Below are positions 47,179 to 60,600 of a DNA stretch of 64,000 bases, piece by piece. How positions within the stretch are numbered: position 1 is the first letter of the stretch; each line of letters begins with the position of its first letter. Under the pieces are notes generated by a model. It did no database searches, was not told the DNA's origin, and was given only the letters and a program-made list of their open reading frames with translations. This DNA is from Cymbidium sinense. Its lineage: Eukaryota; Streptophyta; Magnoliopsida; Asparagales; Orchidaceae. The DNA is taken from contig CM038223.1 in assembly GCA_021442155.1 (NCBI GenBank), positions 32,090,983 through 32,154,982 on the forward strand. Reading direction: 5' to 3'. Position numbers and translations under genes: made by a program.

Positions 47179-47558
47179 TCCCACTTACAGATTTTTCAGA
47201 TTATTATATTTCAAACTGATACGAGTCATTTCGAATAATTCGAGTCAAACATGAACAATGAAATTTTGAGCCATTTTGAACACGAGCCAAATGCAAACAA
47301 AGCAATTTTCAAATGAGTCAAACACGAAAAATGGTTCGGCTCACTCAAGCTCGGCACGTTCAAGCTCGACTCATTTACACCCCAAACTATGGCGCCCCCA
47401 TGCATCTCCTAGGTGTTGGTTAGCTAATTAAGTCAGCAATTATGCCAATCAGAAGAGCACTTATTAATATTTATTATTATTAATTCCGTAACCAACCAAG
47501 CTGAAAAGTGTGTCAAACATTGATGGAGAATCACAATGCTCTAACACAACGCCACGAC

Positions 47559-48380
47559 ACTAGTCAAAAGTTCTAGTTTCTGTGTGACTTCACATGAGGC
47601 TTGCACAAAAAGTAGTCACCTATGATTGCTATGGATCAGCCACACCTTCTTTTCATTCTTGGAGCTAGGCTTTTGCATATACAGTCATAAATTACAGAAA
47701 GCTAGATCGATCCATCATCCACACTCCCCACAGTATATCACTCGGACTTTTAAAAGGCCATCATATCACCAAAATGGTAGTAGGAAGCGACGATGTAAAA
47801 CTCCACCCACTTAAGAAAGGAATGATAGAGATATTCAAAGCCCTATACTAGGTGATCATGATATGGGAATAGCAGAGACAAATGACTTCACTTATATTCC
47901 CAACATACTTGTGTTTATTGAACCATCAACAAAACAAAGGGAAAGTTATGTCACACTATTACAATCAACAGATTCTAGTTCAGCTTCCCTAATTTCTACT
48001 TATCCCATTTGTAATGATTCTCTACATATTGGAGGAGACTTATATATAGAGGAATCTGGTACATTAGTGACTAGTCACAAGCCACTCTTATTCGACTCAA
48101 CTTCAGTGATAGTGAGTGCCACCTAGTATGATTCCTTCGGTGTTGACTCTTGTGAGAGAGTCATCCTATTCCTAGTCCAAGCTACACAATTCAAAAGTAG
48201 CTCTTTGGTCTGAAGATCTCATGCTTCGCCTCCAGGATATGTCTTAGGCCTTCAGCTCCATTACAGTGTGGCTCTTCAAAGAGCCTATGTCATATAGTGA
48301 CGATGTTATGCCACCTGCTTTTGTGCATTGACATGGAATTTTTATTCGAGCTCACTAGTTTCTGCGATGAGGCAAATTCT
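47559..48380 (+). pseudogene. A segment of unit 3
   Basis: Two open frames cover most of it. 47626-47814 reads LWISHTFFSFLELGFCIYS and KRPSYHQNGSRKRR. 47863-48126 reads TNDFTYIPNILVFIEPSTKQRE, YPICNDSLHIGGDLYIEES and TLVTSHKPLLFDSTSV. In the second the stop found in units 1, 2 and 4 after the EPSxK phrase is a Gln codon, so this copy either kept or regained the longest reading. Confidence 0.65.
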
Positions 48381-48665
48381 CTATGTCACATAGTGATGGT
48401 TCTATTTATAGACTAGACATGGTATCGCGACACTGCTTTTATAGTGTTAAGGCACTTGCCTCTCAGTTATTGAGGTTTATGACCAGCACTGTGGCTAGGG
48501 TGGTTGTCAAAAATATTTGTTGTTCGTGAACAGCTCATGTTCGGCTCATTCATTAACTAAGCAAGTTGAACACGAATAAATATTTCAAGCTCAATTTATA
48601 AACGAGCCAAACATAAATAATTCTTTGTTCTATCATGTTCAGCTCAATTTAGCTCAAAATAAAAA

Positions 48666-48981
<316 letters not shown>

Positions 48982-48984
48982 GAA

Positions 48985-49038
48985 TGGCTTAATTGTTAAA
49001 GTTTTTGTTATGCGAAAGATTGGCCGAGGTTCGAATCC
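48985..49038 (+). promoter_or_regulatory. Pol III-like A and B boxes in MITE of unit 3
   Basis: TGGCTTAATTGTTA (48985-48998) and a perfect B box GGTTCGAATCC (49028-49038), again 43 bases apart. Confidence 0.55.
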
Positions 49039-49378
49039 TCCCTCTTACAAATTTTTCAAATTATTGTATTTCGAGCTGATACGAGCCATTTCGAACAATT
49101 TGAGTCAAACATGAACAATGAAATTTTGAGCCATTTTGAACACAAACAAAGCAATTTTCAAATGAGTCAAACACGAACAAGGGTTCGGCTCGTTTACACC
49201 CCTAACTATGGCGCCCCCATGTAGCTCCTAGGTGTTAGTTAGCTAATTAAGTTTGTTATTATGCCGGTCAAAAAGAGCACTTATTAATATTTATTACTAT
49301 TAATTTCATAATCAACCGAGCTAAAAATCATGTCAAACATTGATGGAGCATCAAAGCGCTCTAACACAATGCCATGAC

Positions 49379-50768
49379 ACTAGTCAAAATTTCTAGTTTC
49401 TGTGTGACGTCACACGAGGCTTGCACAGAAATTAGTCACCTATGGTTGATATGGATTAACCACACCTTTTTTTCATTCTTGGAGCTAGGCTTTTGCATAT
49501 GCAGTCATAAATTGCAAAATGCTAGATTTGTCCATCATCCACACTCCTTACAGGATATCACTCAGACTTTTAAAAGGCCATCATATCACCAAAATGGTAG
49601 TAGGAAGTGGCGACGCCAAACTTCACTCACTTAGGAAAGGAATGATAGAGATATTCATAGCCCTATACTAGATGATCATGATATGGGAATAGTAGAGATA
49701 GATGATTTCACTTATGTTCCCAACATACTTGTGCTAGTTGAACCATTAGCAAAATGAAGGGAAAGTGATGTCACACTATTACTATCAATAGATGCCAGTG
49801 TAGCTTCCCCAATTTTCTACCTATCCCATTTGTAATGATTCTCTACATACTGGAGAGGACTTACATATAGAGAAATTTATTACATTAGTGACTAGTCACA
49901 AGCCACTCTTATTTGACTCAAATTGGGTGATAGTGAGTGCCACCCAATATGATTCCTTCGATGTTGACTCTTGTGAGAGAGTCATCCTATTCCTAGTCCA
50001 AGCTACATAGTTCAGAAGCAGCTCTCTGGTCTAAAGATCTCATGCTTTGTCTCAAGGATATGTCTTAGGCCTTCAGCTCTATTATAGTGTGGCTCTTCAA
50101 AGAGTTTATGTCATATAGTAACGGTGTTATACCACCTACTTTGGGCATTGACATGAAATTTTTATTCGAGCTCTCTAGTTTTGACGATGAGGCAAATTCT
50201 TTATTAGAGTGTGTTGCTGCCTTAGGTCTTGAAACCAAGGAGCTACAACTTTGGGAATCCTTATGTAGAGATATTAAGTTTAGAATATTTTCAATACGCA
50301 TTGCTTATCAGGAAGTCCTATCAGATATAATTGTCAATGTAGAACCCTCACTCAGCATTACTTCTCATCAGGTCTCTCTGGTTCATCAAGATCTCGAGCA
50401 TAGCCTCAAAGATTTGAGATCTTTTTAGAAGGAGCTTTCTAGAGCACAAATTGAGCTCATTGACATTTCAACTAAATTGAGAGAGTTACAGCTAAGAAGA
50501 CATTTCTATTAGAAGAAGAGCTATGATCAGACAAACTGTCATAGCCATAGAAGAGGATTGCTCATAGGTAGACATTTAGGTGTTCAAACTTGAGCATATC
50601 CTTTCTTTGTTAGTTCATAACCAAGAAGCTGCCTTTCAACATCTCCACAAAGCTCTAGAAAAGAAATATACTATGGCTTATAGTGCACATACATCTTCTA
50701 TCTACATTAGAGAAACTCAAGCTAATCATTTATATTTGCAATCTCTCTTGTATAATTGTATTATATAA
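49379..50768 (+). pseudogene. A segment of unit 4 and C-terminal part of the PMD gene
   Basis: Unit 4 repeats the A part (open frame 49374-49634) and then continues, without B part or MITE. The 113-codon open frame 50087-50428 reads FLFELSSFDDEANSLLECVAA, then LRSF. After a stop come KELSRAQIELIDISTKLRELQ and, at 50580-50768, HNQEAAFQHLHKALEKKY. The tail has a leucine/charged pattern that suggests a coiled coil. It is probably the true 3' end of the PMD gene, since no duplication boundary follows. The 3' LTR of gypsy A comes about 130 bases later. Confidence 0.6.
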
Positions 50769-50886
50769 TAAATAAAAATGATTAAAATTTTCCAAAGCTA
50801 TATTTCTCTCTTCCCATCATATGGCTACATACAATCAATAAGAAAAGCAATGAATGCATCATATCTTATTGACATGACACATTCAT

Positions 50887-50899
50887 TGGGAGATAATTT
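50887..50899 (+). other. Weak polypurine tract before 3' LTR
   Basis: TTGGGAGATAATT lies directly before the TGTTCACATC start of the 3' LTR. It is short and carries pyrimidines, but stands exactly where plus-strand DNA priming is expected. Confidence 0.4.
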
Positions 50900-52477
50900 T
50901 GTTCACATCAAAAAATTAAGTAAAATAATTTTTGCCACAAAGCTACTATAATTCTTCTAGCAAGATAACTACTAATCCAGTTAGCAAGTCGATGGTATGG
51001 TGTCACAATGCTTCCATGACAATGGTGAGGCGCTGCAATGATGATTTATAGTTTAAAGAAGCAAGAAAAATTATTCTCCTTGCCCTAACAGTGACAACCA
51101 CCCAAGGGAGTAGTGAGGGAATAGTTATGGGGCGAAAAGAACTGCCCCACTAGTGGAAAAATCCTATAAAAAGGGGGCAGACTCTTTAGTCTACACTAGT
51201 CTCATACAAGATCTGTAAGGAGACTTCCAACAGTGAATGGCTGGTGGTTCTTTGAGGATGCTTTCCTCCTACACAATATCAAAGACAAGTCTATCGTTAC
51301 AAACTCCACATAAAATTCTAGAAATGTAAGTTTTATACAGATTTCTCTCTTATAAATGATATTTTACATAATTTTCACCATCGACCTTAGATCCATTGGT
51401 AAATCAAATGGCGTATCTCCATCAATTTTTAATCCAGAGTAAAAGGAATGCCTCCATACCCTTAAAATCCAAAAAATTAGAAAGAACCTCACCGTTAAAC
51501 TTAGTTCTAGCATGAGAAGAAAAATAAATTTCTCTCTATTGATCTTAGATCTAGAACAAGGGAGAATTACACTAAAAATATGAGAACCAAGTATTACTAA
51601 AGTGTTATTCTACCAAAATTTTCATAAATTTTACTAAAATACTCAAGAATTTTCATTTGATATGTGCATTTCTATCTCGAGGTGTCACGGTGCCAAGGCC
51701 TAGCACTGAGGAGCTAAGCTCTTAGGAATGAAGTTCTTGGCACTCTTCCTCATAATGTTGAGGCGTCGGATACTTAGTGTAAAGGCGTTATGCTCTCGGG
51801 TTTCATTTATTTAATATAGCACTGCAATGCCATAACCATAACAATGAGGTACCATGTATGGAAGTCTGTTCAACCATTGAACTTAGTTCTAGTGTGAAAT
51901 GAAACCATCCCTCCATTAATCTTAGATTTGAAACAATGGAGAAGAGTGCTAAAGCACTAAAAAAAGTTTGTCTCACACCCTTGAAGTGCTTGTACACCTA
52001 TCAGTTATCCTGAACTAGCTTCTAACCGGCGCTATGGTGCTAAATCATTAACGCCTAAGCGCTATTCAAATTGTCAAAATGACATATAATTATAACACCA
52101 TGGTGCTAACAATGCAGCAGCAAAGAATGATACAGTGCCCAAGCGCTTAGCATAAAATAAATTTAAACTACCCATATGGGCCCCGGCACAATAACAACTG
52201 CCTAAGTCCATTGCCCGATGATGTTTCATGGGTTAATATAAAAAAAAATATGAATCTATATCACTCGTATGGGCCCCGACATGTGCATAAAAATCCAAAT
52301 TAAATGTCTGATGATATTGCACAAGTCAAAATTTTTGGTTGAGTCTCATGATTGGGTCCAGATTATTAAAACCTAATCTTTCCCTGATGATGGCTATATT
52401 GATTAAATATTCAACTGGAGATGATATTTTAAAATTTGAATGAAGTCTATCACCCAAAAAAACTTAAAGTAAATAAT
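50900..52477 (+). mobile_element. Gypsy A 3' LTR, interrupted by E4
   Basis: A direct, diverged copy of 4924-6628, including the TATAAAAA block (about 51166) and the TGATTGGGTCC and CTGATGATGG blocks near the end. It breaks off after TAAATAAT at 52477, where reversed E4 starts. The remaining 0.6 kb should lie beyond 64000. Obvious divergence between the two LTRs says that the insertion is old. Confidence 0.75.
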
Positions 52478-53399
52478 TATTGACTGCACTTTTGGAGTGA
52501 GCTCTCAACTACCTTATCATATATCTAGGGGTCTTATAGACACTAAGAGTTCCTTAGTCTTAAGACACTTCTAGTGATTAGGTGAACACTTAACTTAATC
52601 CTAGAGACTTACAAAGTTAGCCATAGGAATAGGTTAAGCCTTAAGGATTTAGGAGGACTTGCCTACCCTAGAGCCTAAACTCAATCCTTGCTTCCTTCTT
52701 CCAAACCAAATCTCAAATTTAAATTTAAATTCCAAAATTAAATCCAACAATCAAATGATTAAAACCCATTATTAAATTCAAACTACAAATCCCTTCCTAA
52801 GCCCTTTGATTTTATATTATGGACTTAGCCTTAACCAAATTCAAATCAACCCCAAACCAATTGATTTTCTCAATTATCAACTTCAATCTCCAATCAAATT
52901 CCATATCAAAAATCAATTCCAAACTCTGAATGATTGAAACCCAAATCAAATCAAATTCTCAATTTTAGCCCTTTTAGCCAAACTCTTGAACTTGGCTAAA
53001 TGATACCCAAACTAATTCAAAACTCATGGATTTCGTTATGATTCAATCATTCCTACAATCATTGACCTAAATGTAAACATAAACCACCATTATCAAATCA
53101 AATCCAAGCCAACCCAAGTCAAGTCCATGTTGACATGTTTCGCTTGAAATTATCACATGAACTAAAACCCAATTGGCTCCAAACCACTTGCAATTAGATT
53201 TATATTTCAGTCCTAGGCTCATGTATGAGTTCAACTAAACTTGAATCAAGCTATGATCAAGCCAATTAACCCATTTACGCTCACTTGACCTAAAGTGACC
53301 TAAAAGACCCTTTTAAGCCAAGTTCTAATTCAATCCAAATTGGATTGAACTAAGCCCATCCGAACCTCATATCATGATCAATAATCACCCTAGGGTGAT

Positions 53400-54160
53400 C
53401 AATTATCTAAAATTAAAATTAGGTCAAACCAAGTCAAACCTAGCCTTTGACCAAGTCAACACTTAGCCCAAATGAAACCCAAACTAGCCAAAATCCACCA
53501 TATGTCAAATTGACTGAAACCTTTGATTCAAAATAATTCATAATCAATGATTGAACATGACCAAACCCTCAATTAAGCCATACCAAGTCCAATTAGCCAT
53601 TTGACCCAAGTTGACCCAAGTTGGCCTAAAAAGCCAAAATAGGTCAAATCACAATCCAACCGAAATTGATTATAACCAATGGCTCAAGTTCATTCCAAAT
53701 CACTTGTTGAACTTGACCAAAGCCATAATTGAGCCCAAGCTGGCCAATTGGTCAACTTGACCCAACTTAGCCCAAATTGACCTAAAGGGCCAAATTAACT
53801 AAAATCCAAATTAATTTCAAATTAAACCAAACCAAAGACTACAATCACTATCAATTAGCCAATTGACCTTGACTCAACATCCAACTTAACCCAATTTGGT
53901 CAAATTGATCAAATTGGTCAACTTGACCCATTTGACCTATATGAACCCTAATGAGCCATAATCAAATCCAAGGCAAATTGAATCAAACCAATGACACTAA
54001 TACACTCCAATTGGTCATGTGAACTTGACCCAACCCTTGGTGTGACCCAATTTGACCAATTGGTCAACTTGACCCAACTTAACCCAATTTGACATAAATA
54101 GGTCAAATCAAATAAACTCGAAACTACTTGAAATTTTGGCTAACCCATTTTTGACCCATC
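53400..54160. repeat. TTGAC/GTCAA-dense zone of E4
   Basis: Same zone as in E2, on the opposite strand. A perfect TTGACCAATTGGTCAA palindrome stands at 54052-54067. Confidence 0.6.
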
Positions 54161-54615
54161 CCAAATCTGACCAAATCAAACCAATAGCCAAATGACCATT
54201 TTGCCCTTGGGTTTAGGTCATCTCATTGAGTCATTTTCTCCCCCTAACCACTTAGCACCCAACCATAGGTCCACTTAGGCATAACCTAACCCAAAAGTGG
54301 TTGGGTCAGTCATGGCCCATGGGGAGGTGAAATCACCTCCCCATCCCCATGGGAGCATTCCAAATAGCCATAAGACACCCACTATTCCCTTGGCAGCCAC
54401 CTCCACACCCTCATCCAACCAAACTGAGCCACATCATGCACCCAAGGACCTCCACCAACCTCTGACTTTGCCAATTGATCAAGAAGAAGCCAAAGAAGCC
54501 ATGGTCGTCTGATCCAAGGAATGAGGGTATACCCCCCCCCCATCACATGGAGACACACTCAATTCAACCCAGGGAGAGAGTTCCCAGATGGATTTCCAAG
54601 CCTTCCCAAGCTCCC

Positions 54616-57600
54616 TATTGACCTCACTTTTGGAGTGAGCTCTCAACTTCTTCATCTTAGACATAGGACTCCTCTAGACATTAAGAGTTCCTTAGTCTTA
54701 AGACACTTATAGTGATTAGGTGAACACTTAACCTAACCCTAGAGACTTAGGAGAGTTAGCCATGAAGAATAGGTTATGCCTTAGGGGTGCTAGGAAAACT
54801 TGCCTACCCTATAGCTTAAACCCCATCGTTACTAACTTCAAATTCAAATCAACTTCAAATTCAACTAAACTTAAAATTCAAATCAACCTCAAATTCAAAT
54901 CAACTTCAAACTCAAATCAATTCCAAATCAAAATTCAAATCAATTTCCAACTTAAATGATTTTTCTCAAATCATTCAAATCAATTCCAAAAATCTAAATC
55001 ACTTCAAATTCAAAAGTTTTTCTCACAACCCATTTATATTCTCATTTATACTCACAAATATAAATGAAATATAAATTCAAATAACCAAAACCAAATCCAA
55101 AACTCAATTCCAAATCCAAAAATCTTTCCTACGTCACTTTGATTCCATCTTATGGACTTAGCTCAAATTAAATCCAAACCACTTCAAACTCAAAAATATT
55201 TTCTCATAACCAATTTATATTCTCATTTATATTCATAAATATAAATGAAATATAAATTCAAAAAACCAAAACCAAATTCAAAACCCAAACTCAAATCTAA
55301 CCTAAAACCAACCTATACCCTTTCAAGTCAAATTCTTGAACTTAGCCAAATCATCCTCAAATCAATCCAAGCCTTTCGATTTTATCTTCAAACAATCAAT
55401 CCTACAATCATAAACCCAAATATAAATACAAACTATAATCATCAAACCAAAATCAAACTAACCCAAGTCAAACCCATATTCACCCCTTTGACTTGAAATT
55501 GTCAAATGAATCAAAACTCATTTGACTCAAAATCACTTGCAATTGGATTTATATTTTGATCATAAGTCCATATGTGAGTTCAATCAAACTTGAATCAAGC
55601 CTTGATCAGGTCAATTGACCCATTTAGGCTCCCTTGACCCAAAGTGACTAAAAGCACCTTTTTGAGCTAAATTCTAATCTAACCCAAATTGGCTTGAACT
55701 AAGCCCATCTAAGCCTCACATTGTGAGCAATAATCATCTTAAGATGATCAACCACCCAAATTGGATGAAACCAAGTCAAACCTAGCCTTTGATAAAGTCA
55801 ACACTTAATCCAAATGAAATCCAAACTAGCCAAAATCTACCATAGGCCAAATTGATTGAAACCATTGATCTAAACTAATTCATGATCAATGACTGAACAT
55901 GATCAAGCCATCATTTGAGCCAAATCTAGCCTAATTGCCCACCTGACCCAAGTTGACCTAAAAAGTCAAAATGTGTCAAATATTGATCTAAGTCAAATTG
56001 ATTGCAACCAATGGGTCAAATTCATTCTAAATCACTTATTAAACTTGACCAAAGCCTCAATTGGCCAACCTGACCCAACCTAGCCCAATTGACAATGAAC
56101 CCAACTTGACCTAAAAGGTCAAATCAAGCCAAAATCAAATAGTCAAAATCAAATCCAACCAAAATTGATTAAAACCAAAGCTTGCAATACATTTCAAATG
56201 ATCAACCAAGCCTAAACCAACCCATGACCTAACCCAATTAGGTCAAATGGGTCAAATTGGTCAACTTGACCCATTTGACCTAAGTGAACTCAAATGAACC
56301 AAAACCAAATATAAATCAAATTGAACCAAATTAATGATACAAAAATACTTCAAATGGTCATGTGAACTTGACCTAACCCATGATTTGACCCAGTTTGACC
56401 AATTGGTTAACTTGAGCCAAATCATATCAAATCAACACCAAATTCATTGAAAATTGGCACAACCCATTTTTCAATCATTCCAAATATTCCCAAATCAAAA
56501 TTTAAGCTGAATAACCATTTTACTCCTAGGTCAAAGGGTAAACTATGATCAAATTCAATTGGAATTTGATCATATTCCAACTCAAGACTACTTGGCATCC
56601 TCCTAGTGGACCATTTGGACACCATGGAGGATGGTGCACATGACCCAATGGGTTTGGGTCAGCCAAACACAATCCAAGTCCAAAACATACCCATCCACTC
56701 AAAATTCTCCACATGGATCACCTCCCACACTCATATTGACACATGTGCACCTCCACACTCCCACTCCTCTGCCAAAACTAAAGTACATGGCACTCCTAAC
56801 AACCAAAATAACCTATTGAATCAGGGAAATTTGATCAAAATGGTAAGGCAAGCTTCAGCCATCCGATCCAAGTATGGGGAGATATACTCCTCCTCATTTC
56901 CACTCAATTCATCACTCTTGCATTCGATTAAGCTCAAAGGATCAAAGCAAGCATCCACAAGCTTCCCTAAGCATTCATAAGCTCATTCCATTTCTCTCTT
57001 CTCAATTTTTCTTAAGCCGAAAATAGGGGAAGTAGGAGAAATTTCCACTTCATTCAATCCTCAATCAAACATCAATTGCCTTTGCAAGCACCATCAGGGA
57101 GGCAAGTTGAGGTCATCCAAGTTATTTTCCAAGCATCCAAGCCACGGGAAGGGGGGCCTAGACCAAAGCTGCAAGCCATTGAAACAAGCATTAGTCAATT
57201 GGGAGATCCACTTCAAATTCAACCTTCAAACTCTCAACAGGCCTTCATCTCTACTAGATGAAGCTACTTCCACCGTTGGAAGCACCGGTGATAGCCTTCT
57301 GTGAGGTATGAATCAAAATGGAGCTTAGGTTGGAAAATCTTTGGTACTTTGTGAAGGGAATTATAATCCCATTGAAATTCTACCGTTATATCTTCTTCTC
57401 TATGCTTCTTGATGGTGTGGGTTGAATCTCAGCCTTATCCGAGCTCAAGTGAGCTCAGATCAAGCCATGGAGGATGGACAGTCTCCGTCTCCCACAAGCA
57501 AAGGCAGGGATGAGTCATGGACCATCCATCCTGCATGTCTTGTATGGACGGTCCTGATTAAAACATGCTAGATCCTTTGAGTTATCCCTTTATAACTGCG

Positions 57601-60600
57601 AGTTTAATCCTGACCATCCGATCTTTGATCGGATGGTCCAGGGGAAAGCATGTAGCACCGCCGGCTGACGCTGCAGTCAATTTGAATGCTTAACTAACCA
57701 ATCCCATCGTGCCACCTGGAAAGTGCACGCCGTGTCAGCAGCCCACGTGGCACCGACAAGATTAGTTATATAATTATGCTATTTAATTATCTCTTAATCA
57801 TAGAAGCTTCATAAATTCATAATTAAATGTAGAAAAATCAAAAAAAATAAAAATGGGGCACATTTTAAAGATAATTCAGAGGATAATCCAATAAAATTAT
57901 TTCTAATTGATTTTCAATAGTGGATTTTTCCTAATTAAGGTTTAATTGAAAAATCTAATAACCCTAATTACTCCCTAATTATTTCATTAATTAATTTCAT
58001 ACTTCTCAGGTATGTTTAGTGGGATGACTTTTGCCTCCCCTAATTTCTTTTGAATTTATTAATAAGTTAATTAGAGAAATTCATTAATAATTAAACATAA
58101 TTAAGCATGTGAACAATGACTTAATCCTTTAATTAAGATAATTAAATATTGTTTAAGTGAGCAGGAGATTTATAGAATGATTTTGGGATATTTTCTCTAA
58201 GCTATTCCCTAAACCCCCTTCCTTCCTTAATCCAAACCTAATTAAGAATTAATCCACTAATAATCTACTTAACTAATCTAATTAAATTTTCAAAACCAAT
58301 CTGAAATTAATCTATCTCTTTCTAGGTAGATCCTTAGTTGTTCAAGAGCCTAAGGTAAACTTAAGGAAATTATAATCCATCTCACATGTGTAAGATGGTT
58401 ATACAAGTACTTAATTAAACCCTTTAGCTTAATTAATCAATAATTATGAGTCAATTATATTAGGCCCTTTTCTTTCTTAGGTGAATTGATAATTTAAATT
58501 CCATGTGGTTGCATATCATATGTTGGCTCATAATTATTTGGTTAGTTATGTTAAAGTGGTATAGGTAAAGGGTAATTAATGGACTTAATTCACACCTTAA
58601 CCTAAACAAAATATAAAATCAATCTAATTATGATAAAATTAAACTAAATTGATTCACAAATAAGGGAAATGGGTTAAGACCAGTAAACTCTTTCTCACAA
58701 ATCATTTTCAAATCAAATCCAAAGACAAAATAAAAAAATCTCTTTAAACAATTTTGATTCACTTTAAATGATCTTATTCCATAGGAATGTCTTTAGGAAT
58801 TAATTAGGGTGAATGAAGTCATATGCTTACATCATTTTATTTCTTTCCAAGCATACCAAATATTGTTTGTCATATGAAAAAAAGCATTTATGTCTTTTGA
58901 AAAATCAAATAAATGAAATGTTTCTTTTTATGTCAAAATTGTATGTTTTGGCTAAAGTAAGAATATAAGTGGCTATTATCACTATTAAATTAAAATTTAT
59001 TTTCAGAATCTATAAATCAAACATTATAAATGAAGGAATGCTACTTATAAATACTTATAAGCTTCCATGTGATTATAGCATAAAAATGAGCATTTATGTG
59101 ATTTTCTTCTCTCCTCTTAACATAGATTTGAATAGGATTTGTAAAGTGTATAGTTCATTTGAAAAGAACATAACACTTGCTTAAATCCATTCCTATCCAC
59201 TTCTATGTTAAGACTTAAGAAGGATCTTCACATTTACACATGTAAATTGCATAACCAATTCAAACACAAAAATCTTTTGCATGACTCTTCTTCCATTCAT
59301 TTCTTTTTTTATATGCACATGTATTTAAGAAAAGTGGTATATTAGTCTAGACATCCCGGGATTGTGAGACTTTAAGTAGCTCTAAGAAGGTCTTGTATCT
59401 TATACCCCCAGTGTAGAAAAGAATGACACCGTACTCACTTATGTCTTTCATACATGTAAATGTGCATTTGATTAATGGATAAAGGAGTCCCTCTTTTCTA
59501 CTTAACAAAAACATGCATTCATAAGAACATCCAAATTTTCTTAAACAACATCTCTTAGTATTCATCATCAAAGTGTGCTAAAGTTTGCATTTGCATATAT
59601 AGGTATGCTTAGGAATCATTCATATGCATGGTATACATGTTGGAAAGAAATAAAAGGTTGTATGTTATGTGATAGTAATTAACCTTAATTAATCCTAAAA
59701 TGTTTTTCTTATTCGAATAGGTTTATTTAGAGAAAATCTAAACATAGGACTAATTTAAAAACATAATAAAACATTCACTAAAGAAAATCATGAATGAATC
59801 TACCTTAGAAATCACTTAAGGTGGGGATGAAAGAGAAGTTCTCTTCTCTTTTTTTCTCTTTATAACATTTAGTAATTAAGAGTAGGTTCATTCAAACCAA
59901 ATCAAATCATCAAATAAAATTAATAAATCAACTAAATCACTTAAATGAAACCACCCTCTAAGTTGAAACCTCTCACACTTAGAAAACTTCAACCTTAAAT
60001 CCTAACTAAGATATGTTACACAAGCCATAAATGGCACACACATCAGGCTAAGTCACAATTTCTAGCTCTATATTAGGGCGGTGCATGGTTTGATGCCAGA
60101 TTTTATTTTGTGATGTGATGTTTTAGACTAGATGTTAGGGTGTATATGCATAGATTGGATGGTAGGGTGATCTTAGTCTAACCATGTCTTCTGCAGGGGA
60201 TTATGTTTAAGGGTCACTGTAATAAAAATATATAAAAATGCTTTTGCCGTGCAGGTTGCTTATACCCCTAAGAATAATCCAAAATAGGCCAAGTGAACTT
60301 GGTTACCCATGTGTGGGGTGCTAAGTCCAATTTATTCATACAACATACTTGGGATGTGTGGTGTGTCTAGCTAATCTCTATTTGCAAGTTTTAGTTGGAT
60401 TTTTTCTTCCCATTTTCATATAATTTTTGCAAATAGGATTTAGAATGAATGTTATGGTGAAGTGGAGGTGAACATTGGTCATAAGATTATGTCTTATGTA
60501 CCATGTGGAGCCTTTGGAGCAACCACATCCCAACCAAGCCAAAAGAAAGAAAGGAAAGAAGCAAATCAAACATGAAGAAAGAAGAAATGAAGAAATGAAG

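Larger units (their letters stand above)
46808..47385 (+). mobile_element. hAT-like MITE in unit 2 (578 bp)
   Basis: It starts TAGGGTTGCCAAAAAAG and ends TTTACACCCCAA. Flanking 8-mers are ACTGTCAC (46800-46807) and ACTATGGC (47386-47393). It stands at the same position of the unit as the MITE of unit 1, so it was copied with the unit and did not insert again. Confidence 0.75.

Noticed and set aside
56422..57304. Open frames of 60-124 codons in E5
   Set aside because: They lie in the GC-richer non-coding zone; frames are not shared with E1 or E2.
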